Part shown: positions 51,729 to 60,458 of the stretch, one piece after another
How the letters are laid out: every line of letters starts with the position of its first letter
Position numbering within the stretch: position 1 is the first letter of the stretch
Assembly: GCA_029202405.1 (NCBI GenBank)
Contig: CP119312.1
Location: 3,043,001 to 3,107,000, forward strand
Length of the DNA stretch: 64,000 nt
Direction of reading: 5' to 3'
Source of the DNA: Candidatus Devosia phytovorans
GTDB taxonomy: Bacteria > Pseudomonadota > Alphaproteobacteria > Rhizobiales > Devosiaceae
Notes under the pieces: model-generated
Told to the model about the DNA's origin: nothing
Databases searched by the model: none
What the model saw: only the letters and a program-made list of their open reading frames with translations
Program-made: the position numbers and the translations under genes

Positions 51729-52292
51729 TTGGCCAAGCCGACCACGACCTTCCTCGATGAATTGTCTGGCGCTGCCCGCGGATGTGTTGCCCTGGTGATG
51801 GGCCGGCGCGAGGCCGCGTCCTTCTTCGACTTTTCCCAGCGCGGGCTGGTAGGCAGCTTCATTGCCGCCTTGGTAGCCGTGGCACTGGCCGGGTTTGGCC
51901 CGATGCTGGCCGGCCTTCCGCTGCCGCAGGGCGCGGCTACACAGTCGATCATCATCAATGCCGTGCTGTTTGCCGCCCAGGCGGTGACGGCGTTTTTCGC
52001 CCTGCGCCAGATGGGTCGGCAGGACGGATTTACGCCTTACCTCGTGGCATCAAACTGGGTGACGCTGGCCTCGGCGCTGATGAGCGTGCTGGCGGCCCTG
52101 CTGGGGCCGGCGGGGATGGTGGTCATCCTGGTGCTGGCGGTCTTTGCCATCCTGACCTTTGTCAATATCGGCCGCTTTATCGTCACGCTGAAGCCGATGC
52201 AGATCGGCCTGCTGTTCCTGTCTCAGGTGGTGGGTGTGTTTGTGGCCTTCGGCGTGATTGCCGTGCTGATGGGGCCGGCCGTCGTCAGCTAG
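51729..52292 (+). CDS. polytopic membrane protein of unknown function (TTG start)
   Basis: 187 residues starting at TTG 51729 (MAKPTTTFLDELSGAARGCV), with GAGGAAAG six bases upstream and no better start. A short amphipathic N-terminal region precedes about four TM helices (45-70, 75-100, 110-145, 158-185). The overall pattern is reminiscent of Yip1-like integral membrane proteins, but no signature proves this. Its last four bases overlap the end of truA on the other strand. Confidence 0.75.
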   Translation: MAKPTTTFLDELSGAARGCVALVMGRREAASFFDFSQRGLVGSFIAALVAVALAGFGPMLAGLPLPQGAATQSIIINAVLFAAQAVTAFFALRQMGRQDGFTPYLVASNWVTLASALMSVLAALLGPAGMVVILVLAVFAILTFVNIGRFIVTLKPMQIGLLFLSQVVGVFVAFGVIAVLMGPAVVS

Positions 52293-53026
52293 TAGGTGAC
52301 GTCCGTCAGGTAGAGACCGGCAGAAGGTGCCATGGCGCCGCAGCGCGTGCGGTCGCGGGCGTCGAGCGCGGCGCGGAAATCACGCGGGCTCCATTTGCCC
52401 TCCCCCACCATGCGCAGCGAGCCGACCATGGAGCGCACCTGATGGTGCAGGAAGCTGCGGGCGCTGGCATTGACCACGACATGATCGGGCTCGGCGCGGA
52501 CAGTGAAACGGTCCAGTGTGCGAATGGGCGAGTTGGCCTGGCATTCGGCCGAGCGGAAGGTCGTGAAATCATGGCTGCCCAGGATCAGGCTGGCGGCGTG
52601 GTCCATGGCTTGGGCATCAAGCGACTTGGGAATGTGCCAGACATGGTTGCGCTCGATGACCGGCGGGGCGCGGCGGGTCAGGATGCGATATTCGTAATGA
52701 CGCGCTGTGGCCGAAAAGCGGGCCTCGAAACTTTCGGGGACGGCTTCTGCGGCGATGATGGCAACCGGATCGGGGCGCAGGTGGAAATTCAGCGCCTCGC
52801 GGATGCGGAAGGGATCCCAGTCCTTGCCGAGATCGAAATGGGCGACCTGGCCGAGGGCGTGAACGCCGGCATCGGTGCGGCCGGCGGCCTGGGTGGTGAC
52901 CGTCTCGCCGGACATGCGAGCGATGGCTTCTTCGAGCGCCTGCTGCACTGAAGGGCGATCGGACTGGCGCTGCCAGCCGGAAAAGGGCGTGCCGTCGTAT
53001 TCGATGGTCAGCTTGTAGCGGGGCAT
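52289..53026 (-). CDS. truA: tRNA pseudouridine(38-40) synthase
   Basis: Modifies the tRNA anticodon stem, 245 residues. The catalytic Asp is in AAGRTDAGVHALGQV; other TruA blocks are YKLTIEYDGTPFSGWQRQ, LNFHLRPDPVAI, ARFSATARHYEYRI and RSFLHHQVRSMVGSL. Third gene of def-fmt-truA; its ATG (53026) overlaps the fmt stop by one base. It converges with, and overlaps by four bases, the membrane-protein gene on the plus strand. Confidence 0.96.
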   Translation of the reverse strand: MPRYKLTIEYDGTPFSGWQRQSDRPSVQQALEEAIARMSGETVTTQAAGRTDAGVHALGQVAHFDLGKDWDPFRIREALNFHLRPDPVAIIAAEAVPESFEARFSATARHYEYRILTRRAPPVIERNHVWHIPKSLDAQAMDHAASLILGSHDFTTFRSAECQANSPIRTLDRFTVRAEPDHVVVNASARSFLHHQVRSMVGSLRMVGEGKWSPRDFRAALDARDRTRCGAMAPSAGLYLTDVTY

Positions 53027-53946
53027 CAGGTGACGGTTGCGGGCAAAGCCCCTGCCCCGCGCAGGAAGGTTGCGGCATCCATGGCGCCCTTGCCTTCGCG
53101 CTGCACCTGGATGAGGCGGACAGCGCCCGTTCCACACGCAATGGTCAGGTCGTCGAGCAGCGTGCCGGGGGCGCCGCTGCCCGTGCCGATGGTGGAGCGC
53201 AGGACCTTGATACGGGTGGGCTTGCCACCGAGGTCCATTTCGAACCAGGCGCCTGGGAAGGGGGAGAGGCCGCGGATGTGGTTGTGCACCTCTGCGGCCG
53301 AGTTGGACCAATCGATGCGGGCTTCGGCCTTCTCGATCTTTTTGGCGTAGATCGCGCCTTGGTCGGGCTGCGGCTTGAAGTCGAGGCTGCCCCGTTCGAG
53401 GGCGGCAAGGGCGCGGCCCATCAGATCGGCACCGGTGCGCATCATGGTGTCGTGCAATTCGCCTGATGTCATGTCGGGGGTGATGGGGATCACTTCGCCG
53501 ACGGCGACGGGACCGGTATCGAGACCCTCGTCCATCTGCATAACCATGACGCCGGTCTGGGCATCGCCGGCCATGACCGAGCGCTGGATGGGGGCCGCGC
53601 CGCGCCAGCGTGGCAGGAGCGAACCGTGGAGGTTCAAACAGCCCAGTTCGGGCGCGTCGAGGATCGGCTTGGGCAGGAGGAGGCCATAAGCAACGACCAC
53701 GGCCAACTCGGCGCCGTGGCTGGCAAAAACGATCTGCTCGGCCTCGCCCTTGAGGGATTTTGGCGTGAAGACCGGAATGCCGAAGGCTTCAGCGGCCAGG
53801 TGGACGGGCGACTTGCGCTCTTCCTGACCGCGACCCGCGGGCTTGGGCGCGCGAGTATAGACCGCCACGACCTCATGGCCGGACGAGACGATCTCGGTCA
53901 GCGTCGGGACGGAAAAATCGGGCGTGCCCATGAAGATGATACGCAT
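53026..53946 (-). CDS. fmt: methionyl-tRNA formyltransferase
   Basis: Formylates initiator Met-tRNA using 10-formyl-THF, 306 residues. MRIIFMGTPDFSVPTLTEIV at the start, the catalytic NLHGSLLPRWRGAAPIQRSV (Asn/His), then GVMVMQMDEGLDTGPV (Asp). The C-terminal OB-fold includes NHIRGLSPFPGAWFE. It lies 22 bp downstream of def. Confidence 0.96.
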   Translation of the reverse strand: MRIIFMGTPDFSVPTLTEIVSSGHEVVAVYTRAPKPAGRGQEERKSPVHLAAEAFGIPVFTPKSLKGEAEQIVFASHGAELAVVVAYGLLLPKPILDAPELGCLNLHGSLLPRWRGAAPIQRSVMAGDAQTGVMVMQMDEGLDTGPVAVGEVIPITPDMTSGELHDTMMRTGADLMGRALAALERGSLDFKPQPDQGAIYAKKIEKAEARIDWSNSAAEVHNHIRGLSPFPGAWFEMDLGGKPTRIKVLRSTIGTGSGAPGTLLDDLTIACGTGAVRLIQVQREGKGAMDAATFLRGAGALPATVT

Positions 53947-53968
53947 GGGAACTCCACCGATCCGTGCT

Positions 53969-54484
53969 TTAGCGGGCAGACAGCCTGGCCTGCTTGTCGA
54001 ATTTCTTGATGACGCGGTCGCGCTTGAGACGGCTCAGATAGTCGATATAGAGCACGCCATCGAGGTGATCGAGTTCATGCTGGATGCAAACAGCGAGCTT
54101 GCCCTCGGCGACCTTTTCGACTTCCTGACCGTCGAGATCGGTGTATTTCACCGTGACGTCATTGGGGCGCTCGACCTCGTAATAGAGCTCGGGGATGGAG
54201 AGGCACCCTTCTTCGGTGACCTGCATCTGCTCGCCGAAATGGGTGATCTCGGGATTGATCATGACCAGCGGCTCGGGCGTCTCACCTTCGGGGGCCAGGT
54301 CCATGACGACGATGCGCTTCATCACGCCGATTTGGGGCGCGGCGAGGCCAATGCCGGGCGCATCATACATGGTATCGAGCATGTCCTTGGCGAGCGTCTT
54401 GATCTCGTCATCGACGTCGATGATCGGATCGGCGACGGCGCGCAGGCGGGCATCGGGAATGACGAGAATGGGGCGAACAGCCAT
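53969..54484 (-). CDS. def: peptide deformylase
   Basis: Metalloenzyme removing the N-formyl group from nascent proteins, 171 residues from ATG 54484 (MAVRPILVIPDARLR); ATG 54490 adds two residues. All three deformylase motifs are intact: GIGLAAPQIG, EGCLSIP and QHELDHLDG (HExxH). First gene of the def-fmt-truA operon. Confidence 0.96.
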   Translation of the reverse strand: MAVRPILVIPDARLRAVADPIIDVDDEIKTLAKDMLDTMYDAPGIGLAAPQIGVMKRIVVMDLAPEGETPEPLVMINPEITHFGEQMQVTEEGCLSIPELYYEVERPNDVTVKYTDLDGQEVEKVAEGKLAVCIQHELDHLDGVLYIDYLSRLKRDRVIKKFDKQARLSAR

Positions 54485-54608
54485 GGGCATTGGTCCGGCG
54501 AAAAGGGATTTTCCCCTCGATATGGCATTTCCGCCGCTGTGGTCAACTCTTGTGGCCGGGCGCGATGAGAACATTCTGCGAACAGAAGAATCGTGCTAGG
54601 GCTTCTCC

Positions 54609-56024
54609 ATGGATACTATGCTGTTCGAAATCGCGGGTTATCCCGTTTCTGTTCTCGTCGCCATCGTCGGCGTGGTGGCGCTTGCGGCCATGCTGGTGGC
54701 GGTTGTGACGCTGGTGCAATCGCGGGCTGGGACGGACCGTGCGGAGGCAGCGGGACGGTCGCTGCTGGCCGAGGCGCGGGAGGGCTTTGCCAGCCAGCTT
54801 GGTGAACGCGACCGGCGGATTGCCGAGCTCGACCATCAGGTGCGGGTGGAACGCGAGCGCGGCGCCGACCAGGTGGAGCGGCTGCAGGAAAAGAATAGCG
54901 AGTTGATGGCGGATGTCTCGGCGGCTCGCGCGAGAATGGCGGAGCAGGCGGTCAATGCACAGGCCAGCGAAGCGCGGCTGCTGGCGGTGCGGCAGGAGAT
55001 GACCGACCAGTTCAAGGCGCTGGCCGGGGATGTGCTCAAAAAACAGAGCGAGACCTTCACCAAGCAGAACCGCGAGCAGGTGGATACGCTGCTGAAACCC
55101 CTGCAGGAAAAGATCGGCGAGTTCCACAAGGGGCTGATCGAGGATCGCTCGGCGATGGGCGAGCGGATCCGGTTACTGCTCGAGAGCAATGTGCAGATCA
55201 CCACCGAAGCCAACAACCTGACGCGGGCACTGAAAGGCAATTCGCAGACGCAGGGCGCCTGGGGCGAGATGATCCTCTCGACCATTCTCGAACGGAGCGG
55301 GCTGCGCGAGGGCGAGCAATATGTGACGCAGCAGAGCCATACCGGCGCCGACGGCTCGCGCTTGCGCACCGATGTCGAAGTGCTGATGCCCAATGACGAT
55401 AGGCTGGTGATCGACAGCAAGGTCTCGCTGACCGCTTTCGAGGCCTATACCAATAGCGAGGACGATGGGCGCGAGAGCTATCTGGCGGCGCACGTCGTTT
55501 CGGTGCGCGGACATATCCGCACGCTGGGCGAGAAGACCTATCAGAAGCATGCAAAGTCGAGTCTCGACTATGTAATGATGTTTGTGCCGATCGAGAGCGC
55601 GCTGGCGACGGCGATCCAGGCCGATCCGAAGCTGGTCGAATATGGCATGAGCCAGGGCGTGATGCTGACCACGCCGACGACGTTGATGACGGTGCTGCGG
55701 ACCGTGCGCAATGTCTGGGACATCGAGAAGCGCCATCGCAATGCCGACGAAATCGCCGAACGCGCTGGGGCGCTTTACGACAAGGTCGCCGGGTTCCTCG
55801 CCAGCATGGACAAGCTGGACGGACATCTGGAGAAAGCCCGTTCGAGCTTCGAGGATGCCAAGGGACAGCTCTCAAGCGGGCGCGGCAATGTGGTGCGGCA
55901 GGTAGAAATGCTGCGCGATCTGGGGGCGAAGACCAACAAGAGCCTGCCCGCCGGATGGGATGGTGGCGAGGATGATGCGCCGAAACTGCGGCTCGTCGGC
56001 GAGGAGCCTGGGGACCTGTCCTAA
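54609..56024 (+). CDS. rmuC: DNA recombination protein RmuC homologue
   Basis: Limits inversion/rearrangement of DNA repeats; 471 residues. An N-terminal TM anchor (about 12-35) is followed by a long coiled coil (about 45-180, RIAELDHQVRVERERGADQV and onward). The RmuC nuclease-like core follows: NNLTRALKGNSQTQGAWGEM, TDVEVLMPNDDRLVIDSKVS and DYVMMFVPIESAL. It converges on a small DUF2945 gene with a four-base overlap. Confidence 0.93.
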   Translation: MDTMLFEIAGYPVSVLVAIVGVVALAAMLVAVVTLVQSRAGTDRAEAAGRSLLAEAREGFASQLGERDRRIAELDHQVRVERERGADQVERLQEKNSELMADVSAARARMAEQAVNAQASEARLLAVRQEMTDQFKALAGDVLKKQSETFTKQNREQVDTLLKPLQEKIGEFHKGLIEDRSAMGERIRLLLESNVQITTEANNLTRALKGNSQTQGAWGEMILSTILERSGLREGEQYVTQQSHTGADGSRLRTDVEVLMPNDDRLVIDSKVSLTAFEAYTNSEDDGRESYLAAHVVSVRGHIRTLGEKTYQKHAKSSLDYVMMFVPIESALATAIQADPKLVEYGMSQGVMLTTPTTLMTVLRTVRNVWDIEKRHRNADEIAERAGALYDKVAGFLASMDKLDGHLEKARSSFEDAKGQLSSGRGNVVRQVEMLRDLGAKTNKSLPAGWDGGEDDAPKLRLVGEEPGDLS

Positions 56025-56233
56025 CGCGCCGTCAGCTCGCTGCGACTCTTGAGGACTTTGTCGCCGTCCTCCTGCTCGATGAGATAGGCCGGCTCCTTGC
56101 GGTTGGCATCGCGTGTCACTTCGCTGCCCTTGATGGTGCGGGTGACTTTGGTGGTGAAGCGCTCGACGATCTTGCCGTGAGCGGTGTGGGCGCCCCAGCT
56201 CCAGGTAACTTTGCTGCCCTTGCGCATGGCCAT
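56021..56233 (-). CDS. DUF2945 (hypervirulence-associated TUDOR-like) protein
   Basis: A 70-residue beta-barrel protein from ATG 56233 with GGAG seven bases upstream. The pattern KGSKVTWSWGAHTAHGKIVE, then KGSEVTRDANRKEPAYLIEQ and KVLKSRSEL, is characteristic of DUF2945. Function not established. Its stop overlaps that of rmuC. Confidence 0.9.
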   Translation of the reverse strand: MAMRKGSKVTWSWGAHTAHGKIVERFTTKVTRTIKGSEVTRDANRKEPAYLIEQEDGDKVLKSRSELTAR

Positions 56234-56349
56234 GCTTGATCTCCATCTGCTGATGGATCAATTGCCGGCGATCACAACCGTTCCCTGCGGTCGAACCAGT
56301 TCTGCCCAGGCACGTTGGTCATGACGATCAACCCAGAGGGAGATTCGAA

Positions 56350-56826
56350 ATGGCTCAGCATCACGATCATCACGGCACCATGGTGCCGCAGAACACCAAT
56401 TTCGATAATGCGGACCAGCCGGGCATTGCCCAGCCCTATACCCAGAGCGAAGTGGAAGAACTGCTCTATGGCGAGGACCGCCCGGCCACGGAACGCCTGG
56501 CCCGCCTGCGCGAATTGCGCGACGAGAGCACGATCCGCGAAAGCGGTGACTGGGGCGACCAGGACCCGGCATCCATGCTCGACGAGCTGGATCGCGCCAT
56601 AGACGAGCTCAGCGCCGTGATTGCCAATGGCGAGGACAATGAGGATTTCGCCGGGCTTGCCACCAATTTCGACAATGACCCGGCAGACCGGCTCGATGCC
56701 CTCTCACCGGACGACGACGATGCGCGCTTCGCCATCGAGGGCGATGAAGACGAGGAATCTGACGACGGTCTCGAAGAAGAGAAGTGGGATGGTGGCGCCG
56801 AATTCGGCAAGACCGACCTGCACTGA
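56350..56826 (+). CDS. acidic, probably disordered hypothetical protein
   Basis: 158 residues from ATG 56350 with GAGGGAGA upstream. A His-rich N terminus (MAQHHDHHGT) leads to a short helical region (SEVEELLYGEDRPATERLARL) and a strongly acidic tail (DDDDAR, EDEESDDGLEEEKWD). No catalytic motif. It may be a histone-like decoy, a chaperone-type acidic protein or a metal-binding protein; none of these is demonstrated. It is isolated between convergent or divergent genes. Confidence 0.8.
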   Translation: MAQHHDHHGTMVPQNTNFDNADQPGIAQPYTQSEVEELLYGEDRPATERLARLRELRDESTIRESGDWGDQDPASMLDELDRAIDELSAVIANGEDNEDFAGLATNFDNDPADRLDALSPDDDDARFAIEGDEDEESDDGLEEEKWDGGAEFGKTDLH

Positions 56827-56836
56827 TTGGGTGGTC

Positions 56837-56886
56837 GCGCTTTCGAAGCGCAACACCGGCGACCACTTTTGCTGAAAGCGCTCTAG
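56837..56886. repeat. RIME-like palindromic repeat, copy 3 (overlaps the recR stop codon)
   Basis: GCGCTTTCGAAGCGCAACAC at the left and TTTTGCTGAAAGCGCTCTAG at the right. CGCTTTC (56838-56844) pairs with GAAAGCG (56874-56880). The terminal CTAG supplies the recR stop codon (TAG read on the minus strand at 56885-56883). Confidence 0.78.
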
Positions 56887-57476
56887 ATCTCGGTGCGGGC
56901 CTTGAGTGCCTGGCTGAGTGTGCCTTCGTCGAGATAATCGAGCTCGCCGCCCACGGGGACGCCGTGGGCGAGGCGGGTGACCTTGGTGTCTGAACCAGCC
57001 AGGCGATCGGTGATGTAATGCGCCGTCGTCTGGCCTTCGACCGTGGCGTTAACCGCCAGCACCACCTCAGAAAAATCGGAGGAGCGGGCGATAAGGGCGT
57101 CGACGGAAAGGTCGTCGGGGCCGACGCCGTCGAGGGGGGAGAGGACGCCGCCGAGGACGTGGTATTTGACCTGCCCCACCCCTGCCCGCTCCAGGGCCCA
57201 GAGGTCGGAGACGTCTTCGACGACGATCAGCATGCCGGAATTGCGGCGCGGGTCGGCGCAGATGGAACAGGGGCTTTGCGTATCGATATTGCCGCAGATT
57301 TCGCAGGTGCGAACGGCAGTTACGGCGCGGTCGAGCGCGGCGGAAAGGGGCAGCATGAGCTGCTCCTTCTTCTTGACCAGATGCAGCACGGCGCGACGCG
57401 CCGAGCGCGGACCAAGCCCTGGCAGGCGCGCCAGGAGCTGGATCAGCTGTTCGATTTCAGGACCGCCAGTGGCCAT
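56883..57476 (-). CDS. recR: recombination mediator protein RecR
   Basis: Acts with RecF/RecO to load RecA on gapped DNA, 197 residues. HhH region: LIQLLARLPGLGPRSARRAV. C4 zinc motif: CEICGNIDTQSPCSICAD. Toprim: GMLIVVEDVSDLWALE and the C-terminal LARG-like VTRLAHGVPVGGELDYLDEG. Third gene of the dnaX-ybaB-recR group. Confidence 0.96.
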   Translation of the reverse strand: MATGGPEIEQLIQLLARLPGLGPRSARRAVLHLVKKKEQLMLPLSAALDRAVTAVRTCEICGNIDTQSPCSICADPRRNSGMLIVVEDVSDLWALERAGVGQVKYHVLGGVLSPLDGVGPDDLSVDALIARSSDFSEVVLAVNATVEGQTTAHYITDRLAGSDTKVTRLAHGVPVGGELDYLDEGTLSQALKARTEI

Positions 57477-57544
57477 TTTCGCGTTAACCCAAGGTCGAAT
57501 TGGTTAGCAGACTGTTCACACTGACGCGCCGCATGCGTGAATCG

Positions 57545-57868
57545 TCAAAAGGGAAACTTCATGCCGGGCGGGATCGGCAGGCCCGAGGTCACTTCGGCCA
57601 TGCGGCTCTGCATTTCGGCTTCGGACTTGGCCTTGGCATCGTTATGCGCAGCCAGGATCAGGTCCTCGAGCACTTCGACATCGTCTTCCTTGAAGAGCGA
57701 CGGGTCGATCTTGAGGCCCTTCATTTCGCCCTTGCCGGAGAGCGAAACCACGACCATGCCGCCGCCCGAGCGGCCTTCGACCACGAGTTCGGCAAGCTCG
57801 GCCTGCATGGCCTCCATCTTGCCTTTCATCTCGCTGGCGGCCTTCATCATGCCCATGATGTCTTTCAT
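57545..57868 (-). CDS. ybaB: YbaB/EbfC-family nucleoid-associated protein
   Basis: Small DNA-binding tweezer-shaped dimer, 107 residues: MKDIMGMMKAASEMKGKMEA, then the YbaB beta-hairpin VEGRSGGGMVVVSLSGKGEM and DDVEVLEDLILAAHNDAKAK. Its start overlaps the end of dnaX by four bases. Confidence 0.95.
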   Translation of the reverse strand: MKDIMGMMKAASEMKGKMEAMQAELAELVVEGRSGGGMVVVSLSGKGEMKGLKIDPSLFKEDDVEVLEDLILAAHNDAKAKSEAEMQSRMAEVTSGLPIPPGMKFPF

Positions 57869-59679
57869 TCGTCGTCCTCTTCGGGTGGGGGCGGAAGCGC
57901 CTCGGCATCGTCAACCACGGCCGCGTCATCGCGCACCTTCACATTGACAAGCTTGGCGCCGGGAAATGTTTCCAGGATGGCTTTGACCAGGGGGTCTTCA
58001 CCGGCAGCGGCATGGGCCGCGACAACACGCTTTTCGTTCTCCTGACGGATGGTCAGGCCTTCGGGTGGCTTGGTCGAGACCATGACCAGCCAGCGTTCGC
58101 CGGTCCAGAGCTGGAGGCGGGCGGAAAGCGTGGCGATCATGCCCGGATCGGCACCATCGCTCAGCGCCACTTCGATACGGCCCTGCTCGAAGGAGATGGG
58201 TCGCATGGAGGATTCGAGCGCCAGCTTGACCAGCACGTCGCGCTTGGCCCCCGCGAGAGCAATCAGCTCCTTGTAGGAGCCGACCTTGGAAAAGGCGGGC
58301 TGCACTTCGGGCTGCGGCGCCACGACCGGCTGGACATTGGCCTGAGGCTGGGCACTGGCCCAGGGCACATTGGGCTGGGGAGCGACGTCTTCGGTCTCGA
58401 TGGGACGCGGTGCCTCGATACGCATGGCAGAAGCACCACCGCCGCCATTGCCACCGCCCGAGGGCCCTCGCGAGATGGGCGCGCTGGGCGGCAGGCTCGG
58501 CGCCGGGGCCGGCATATTGGCCAGCTTGGCGATGAGGTCATCGGGGCTGGGCAGATCGGCGGCATAGGCGAGGCGGATCAGCGCCATTTCGGCGGCCTGC
58601 AGGCCATTGCTGGCGCGCGAGACTTCGTCGTGGCCCTTGAAGAGGATCTGCCAGGCGCGGGTCAATGCGCGCATGGGGAGCTTGGCGGCCAGTTCAGCGC
58701 CGCGATTGCGCTCGTCGGGCGTCAGCGAGACGTCGTCGGCCGCAGCGGGCACAACCTTGATGCGGGTCACCAGATGGGTGAAATCGGCAAGGTCGGCGAT
58801 CAGCGTCTGCGGATCGGCGCCCATGTCATAGAGCGAGCGCATGGTCTCGATTGCCGGGCCGATCTGGCCGCCCATCAGCTCTTCGAAAAGATCGATGATG
58901 CGGGCGCGATCGCCGAGGCCCAGCATGGCCTTGACCGTTGCGGCCGTCACCGTGCCATTGCCATGGGCGATGGCCTGATCGAGCAGGGAAAGATTGTCGC
59001 GGGCGGAACCTTCGCCGGCGCGAACAATCATGGCCAGCGCTTCGGGCTCGAAACTGATGCCTTCCTGGGCGAGGATGGATTCGAGATAGGCCGACATGAT
59101 CTCGGGCGTGATGCGGCGCAGGTCAAAGCGCATGCAACGGCTGAGGATCGTCACCGGCACCTTGCGGATTTCGGTGGTGGCGAAGATGAACTTCACATAG
59201 GGCGGCGGCTCTTCGAGGGTTTTCAGCAGACCATTGAAGGCAGCCGTCGAGAGCATGTGCACTTCGTCGATGACATAGACTTTGTAGGGCGCCGAGCTGG
59301 GCGCGTATTTTACCGAGTCGATGATCTCGCGGATATCGTTGATGCCGGTATTGCTGGCGGCGTCCATTTCGATGACATCGACATGGCGGCCCTCGATGAT
59401 GGCGCGGCAATGCTCGCCTTCGACCCTGAGATCAAGCGTGGGATGAGGGCCGGTGGCATCTTCATAATTGAAGGCGCGCGCCAGGATGCGGGCTGTGGTG
59501 GTCTTGCCGACGCCGCGCACGCCGGTGAAGATGAAGGCGTGATGGATGCGGTTCTGCGCAAAGGCATTGCCCAGCGTCTGCACCATGGCATCCTGGCCGA
59601 CGAGCGTCGTGAAGTCGCGCGGGCGGTATTTGCGGGCGAGAACGAGATAGGGAGATGTTTGGGAATCAGAACCAGCCAT
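57865..59679 (-). CDS. dnaX: DNA polymerase III subunit gamma/tau
   Basis: Clamp-loader ATPase, 604 residues. Walker A is GVRGVGKTTTA, Walker B VYVIDEVHMLS, sensor FIFATTEIRKVP and the arginine-finger SRC in TILSRCMRFDL. The zinc module is degenerate: only the Cys of EGEHCRAIIEG remains of the four expected, as in some other alphaproteobacteria. A Pro/Ala/Gly-rich linker (about 385-460) joins a tau-type C-terminal domain. No obvious slippery frameshift signal was found. The SRP RNA gene lies about 70 bases upstream. Confidence 0.95.
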   Translation of the reverse strand: MAGSDSQTSPYLVLARKYRPRDFTTLVGQDAMVQTLGNAFAQNRIHHAFIFTGVRGVGKTTTARILARAFNYEDATGPHPTLDLRVEGEHCRAIIEGRHVDVIEMDAASNTGINDIREIIDSVKYAPSSAPYKVYVIDEVHMLSTAAFNGLLKTLEEPPPYVKFIFATTEIRKVPVTILSRCMRFDLRRITPEIMSAYLESILAQEGISFEPEALAMIVRAGEGSARDNLSLLDQAIAHGNGTVTAATVKAMLGLGDRARIIDLFEELMGGQIGPAIETMRSLYDMGADPQTLIADLADFTHLVTRIKVVPAAADDVSLTPDERNRGAELAAKLPMRALTRAWQILFKGHDEVSRASNGLQAAEMALIRLAYAADLPSPDDLIAKLANMPAPAPSLPPSAPISRGPSGGGNGGGGASAMRIEAPRPIETEDVAPQPNVPWASAQPQANVQPVVAPQPEVQPAFSKVGSYKELIALAGAKRDVLVKLALESSMRPISFEQGRIEVALSDGADPGMIATLSARLQLWTGERWLVMVSTKPPEGLTIRQENEKRVVAAHAAAGEDPLVKAILETFPGAKLVNVKVRDDAAVVDDAEALPPPPEEDDE

Positions 59680-59749
59680 GCCGCTTTCTTACCACATCGG
59701 GTGGGAAAGCCTCTGCCTCCATCAAGGTTTTGGCGGGCAAAAGGCTGAA

Positions 59750-59849
59750 GTAGGAGGCTGGCATCGACCCGTGAAGGTCTCGTTGGGGCTGCTTCCTTCC
59801 GGACCTGACCCGGTTGGCGAGGAACACGTCCGCGCCAACCTCCCGAGGG
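59750..59849 (-). ncRNA. ffs: small signal recognition particle RNA (4.5S)
   Basis: On the minus strand the invariant SRP domain-IV sequence GGTCAGGTCCGGAAGGAAGC, followed by AGCC, is present (59810 down to about 59787). It lies within a long hairpin whose ends are GGAGGTTGGC (59843-59834) and GCCAGCCTCC (59762-59753). The size of about 97 nt is typical of the short bacterial form. It binds Ffh for cotranslational membrane targeting. The exact ends are estimated from pairing. Confidence 0.93.
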
Positions 59850-59883
59850 CTATATGCGGATAAATGGCGCGGAGTGCAAGGGG

Positions 59884-60201
59884 TCAGGGGGCGAAGTAGA
59901 GCTTCAGCGCATCGAATGTGTGGCTCAACTCATCGCTGTCAATCACACCGAGACGCCTGACCAACCGACGCTTGTCGAGGGACCTCATCTGCTCGACCAC
60001 TATGTAACCGTCCTTCCCTGCAAAATGGACCGGCACGTGAAATCGTGCTCGGCGACTGCCGGAAGTGAGCGGAACGATCGTTACGAGAGGAAGTATCCCA
60101 TTCAATTGATCCGGCGAGACGATCAAAGTCGGCCTGGTCTTCTGGATTTCAGAACCGATGGTCGGATCAAGTTGAGTTAGCCAGACCTCGCCTCGCTTCA
60201 C
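59884..60201 (-). CDS. MazF/PemK-type mRNA interferase toxin
   Basis: 105 residues from GTG 60201, whose start overlaps the antitoxin stop (GTGA) and has AAGAG eight bases upstream; GTG 60210 would add three residues. PemK fold: RGEVWLTQLDPTIGSEIQKT, then RPTLIVSPDQLN, IVPLTSGSRRARFHVPV, GYIVVEQMRSLDKRRL. The conserved residues R (TRP) and T/S (PLTS) for RNA cleavage are present. It should be an endoribonuclease neutralised by the upstream AbrB-type protein. Confidence 0.9.
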   Translation of the reverse strand: MKRGEVWLTQLDPTIGSEIQKTRPTLIVSPDQLNGILPLVTIVPLTSGSRRARFHVPVHFAGKDGYIVVEQMRSLDKRRLVRRLGVIDSDELSHTFDALKLYFAP

Positions 60202-60458
60202 CAGACCCACTCTTCATCATCGAAGTCGTTGGGAAAGTCGCCAAGCACAATCTCGTAGTCGCCAGCCGCCATCAGAGCCGCAGCGTCTTCCGCCCAACCT
60301 TCCCGTGGATCAATCTTCGCCACCAGTTCAATGACGATACGACCATCCTGCACGCCGATATCGATATCGTCGCCGACTTTGGCACCAATCTCTGTCAGCA
60401 GAGGCTTTGGAATGACCACACCAGCAGAATTGCCGAATTTCTTGACCGCACTTTGCAT
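60198..60458 (-). CDS. AbrB/MazE-type antitoxin
   Basis: 86 residues from ATG 60458. The SpoVT-AbrB swapped-hairpin motif is MQSAVKKFGNSAGVVIPKPL, followed by IGAKVGDDIDIGVQDGRIVI. The acidic tail (DYEIVLGDFPNDFDDEEWVW) is the usual toxin-blocking element. It lies upstream of, and overlaps, the toxin gene. The ATG sits only six bases from a -10 element, so the transcript is probably leaderless. Confidence 0.9.
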   Translation of the reverse strand: MQSAVKKFGNSAGVVIPKPLLTEIGAKVGDDIDIGVQDGRIVIELVAKIDPREGWAEDAAALMAAGDYEIVLGDFPNDFDDEEWVW

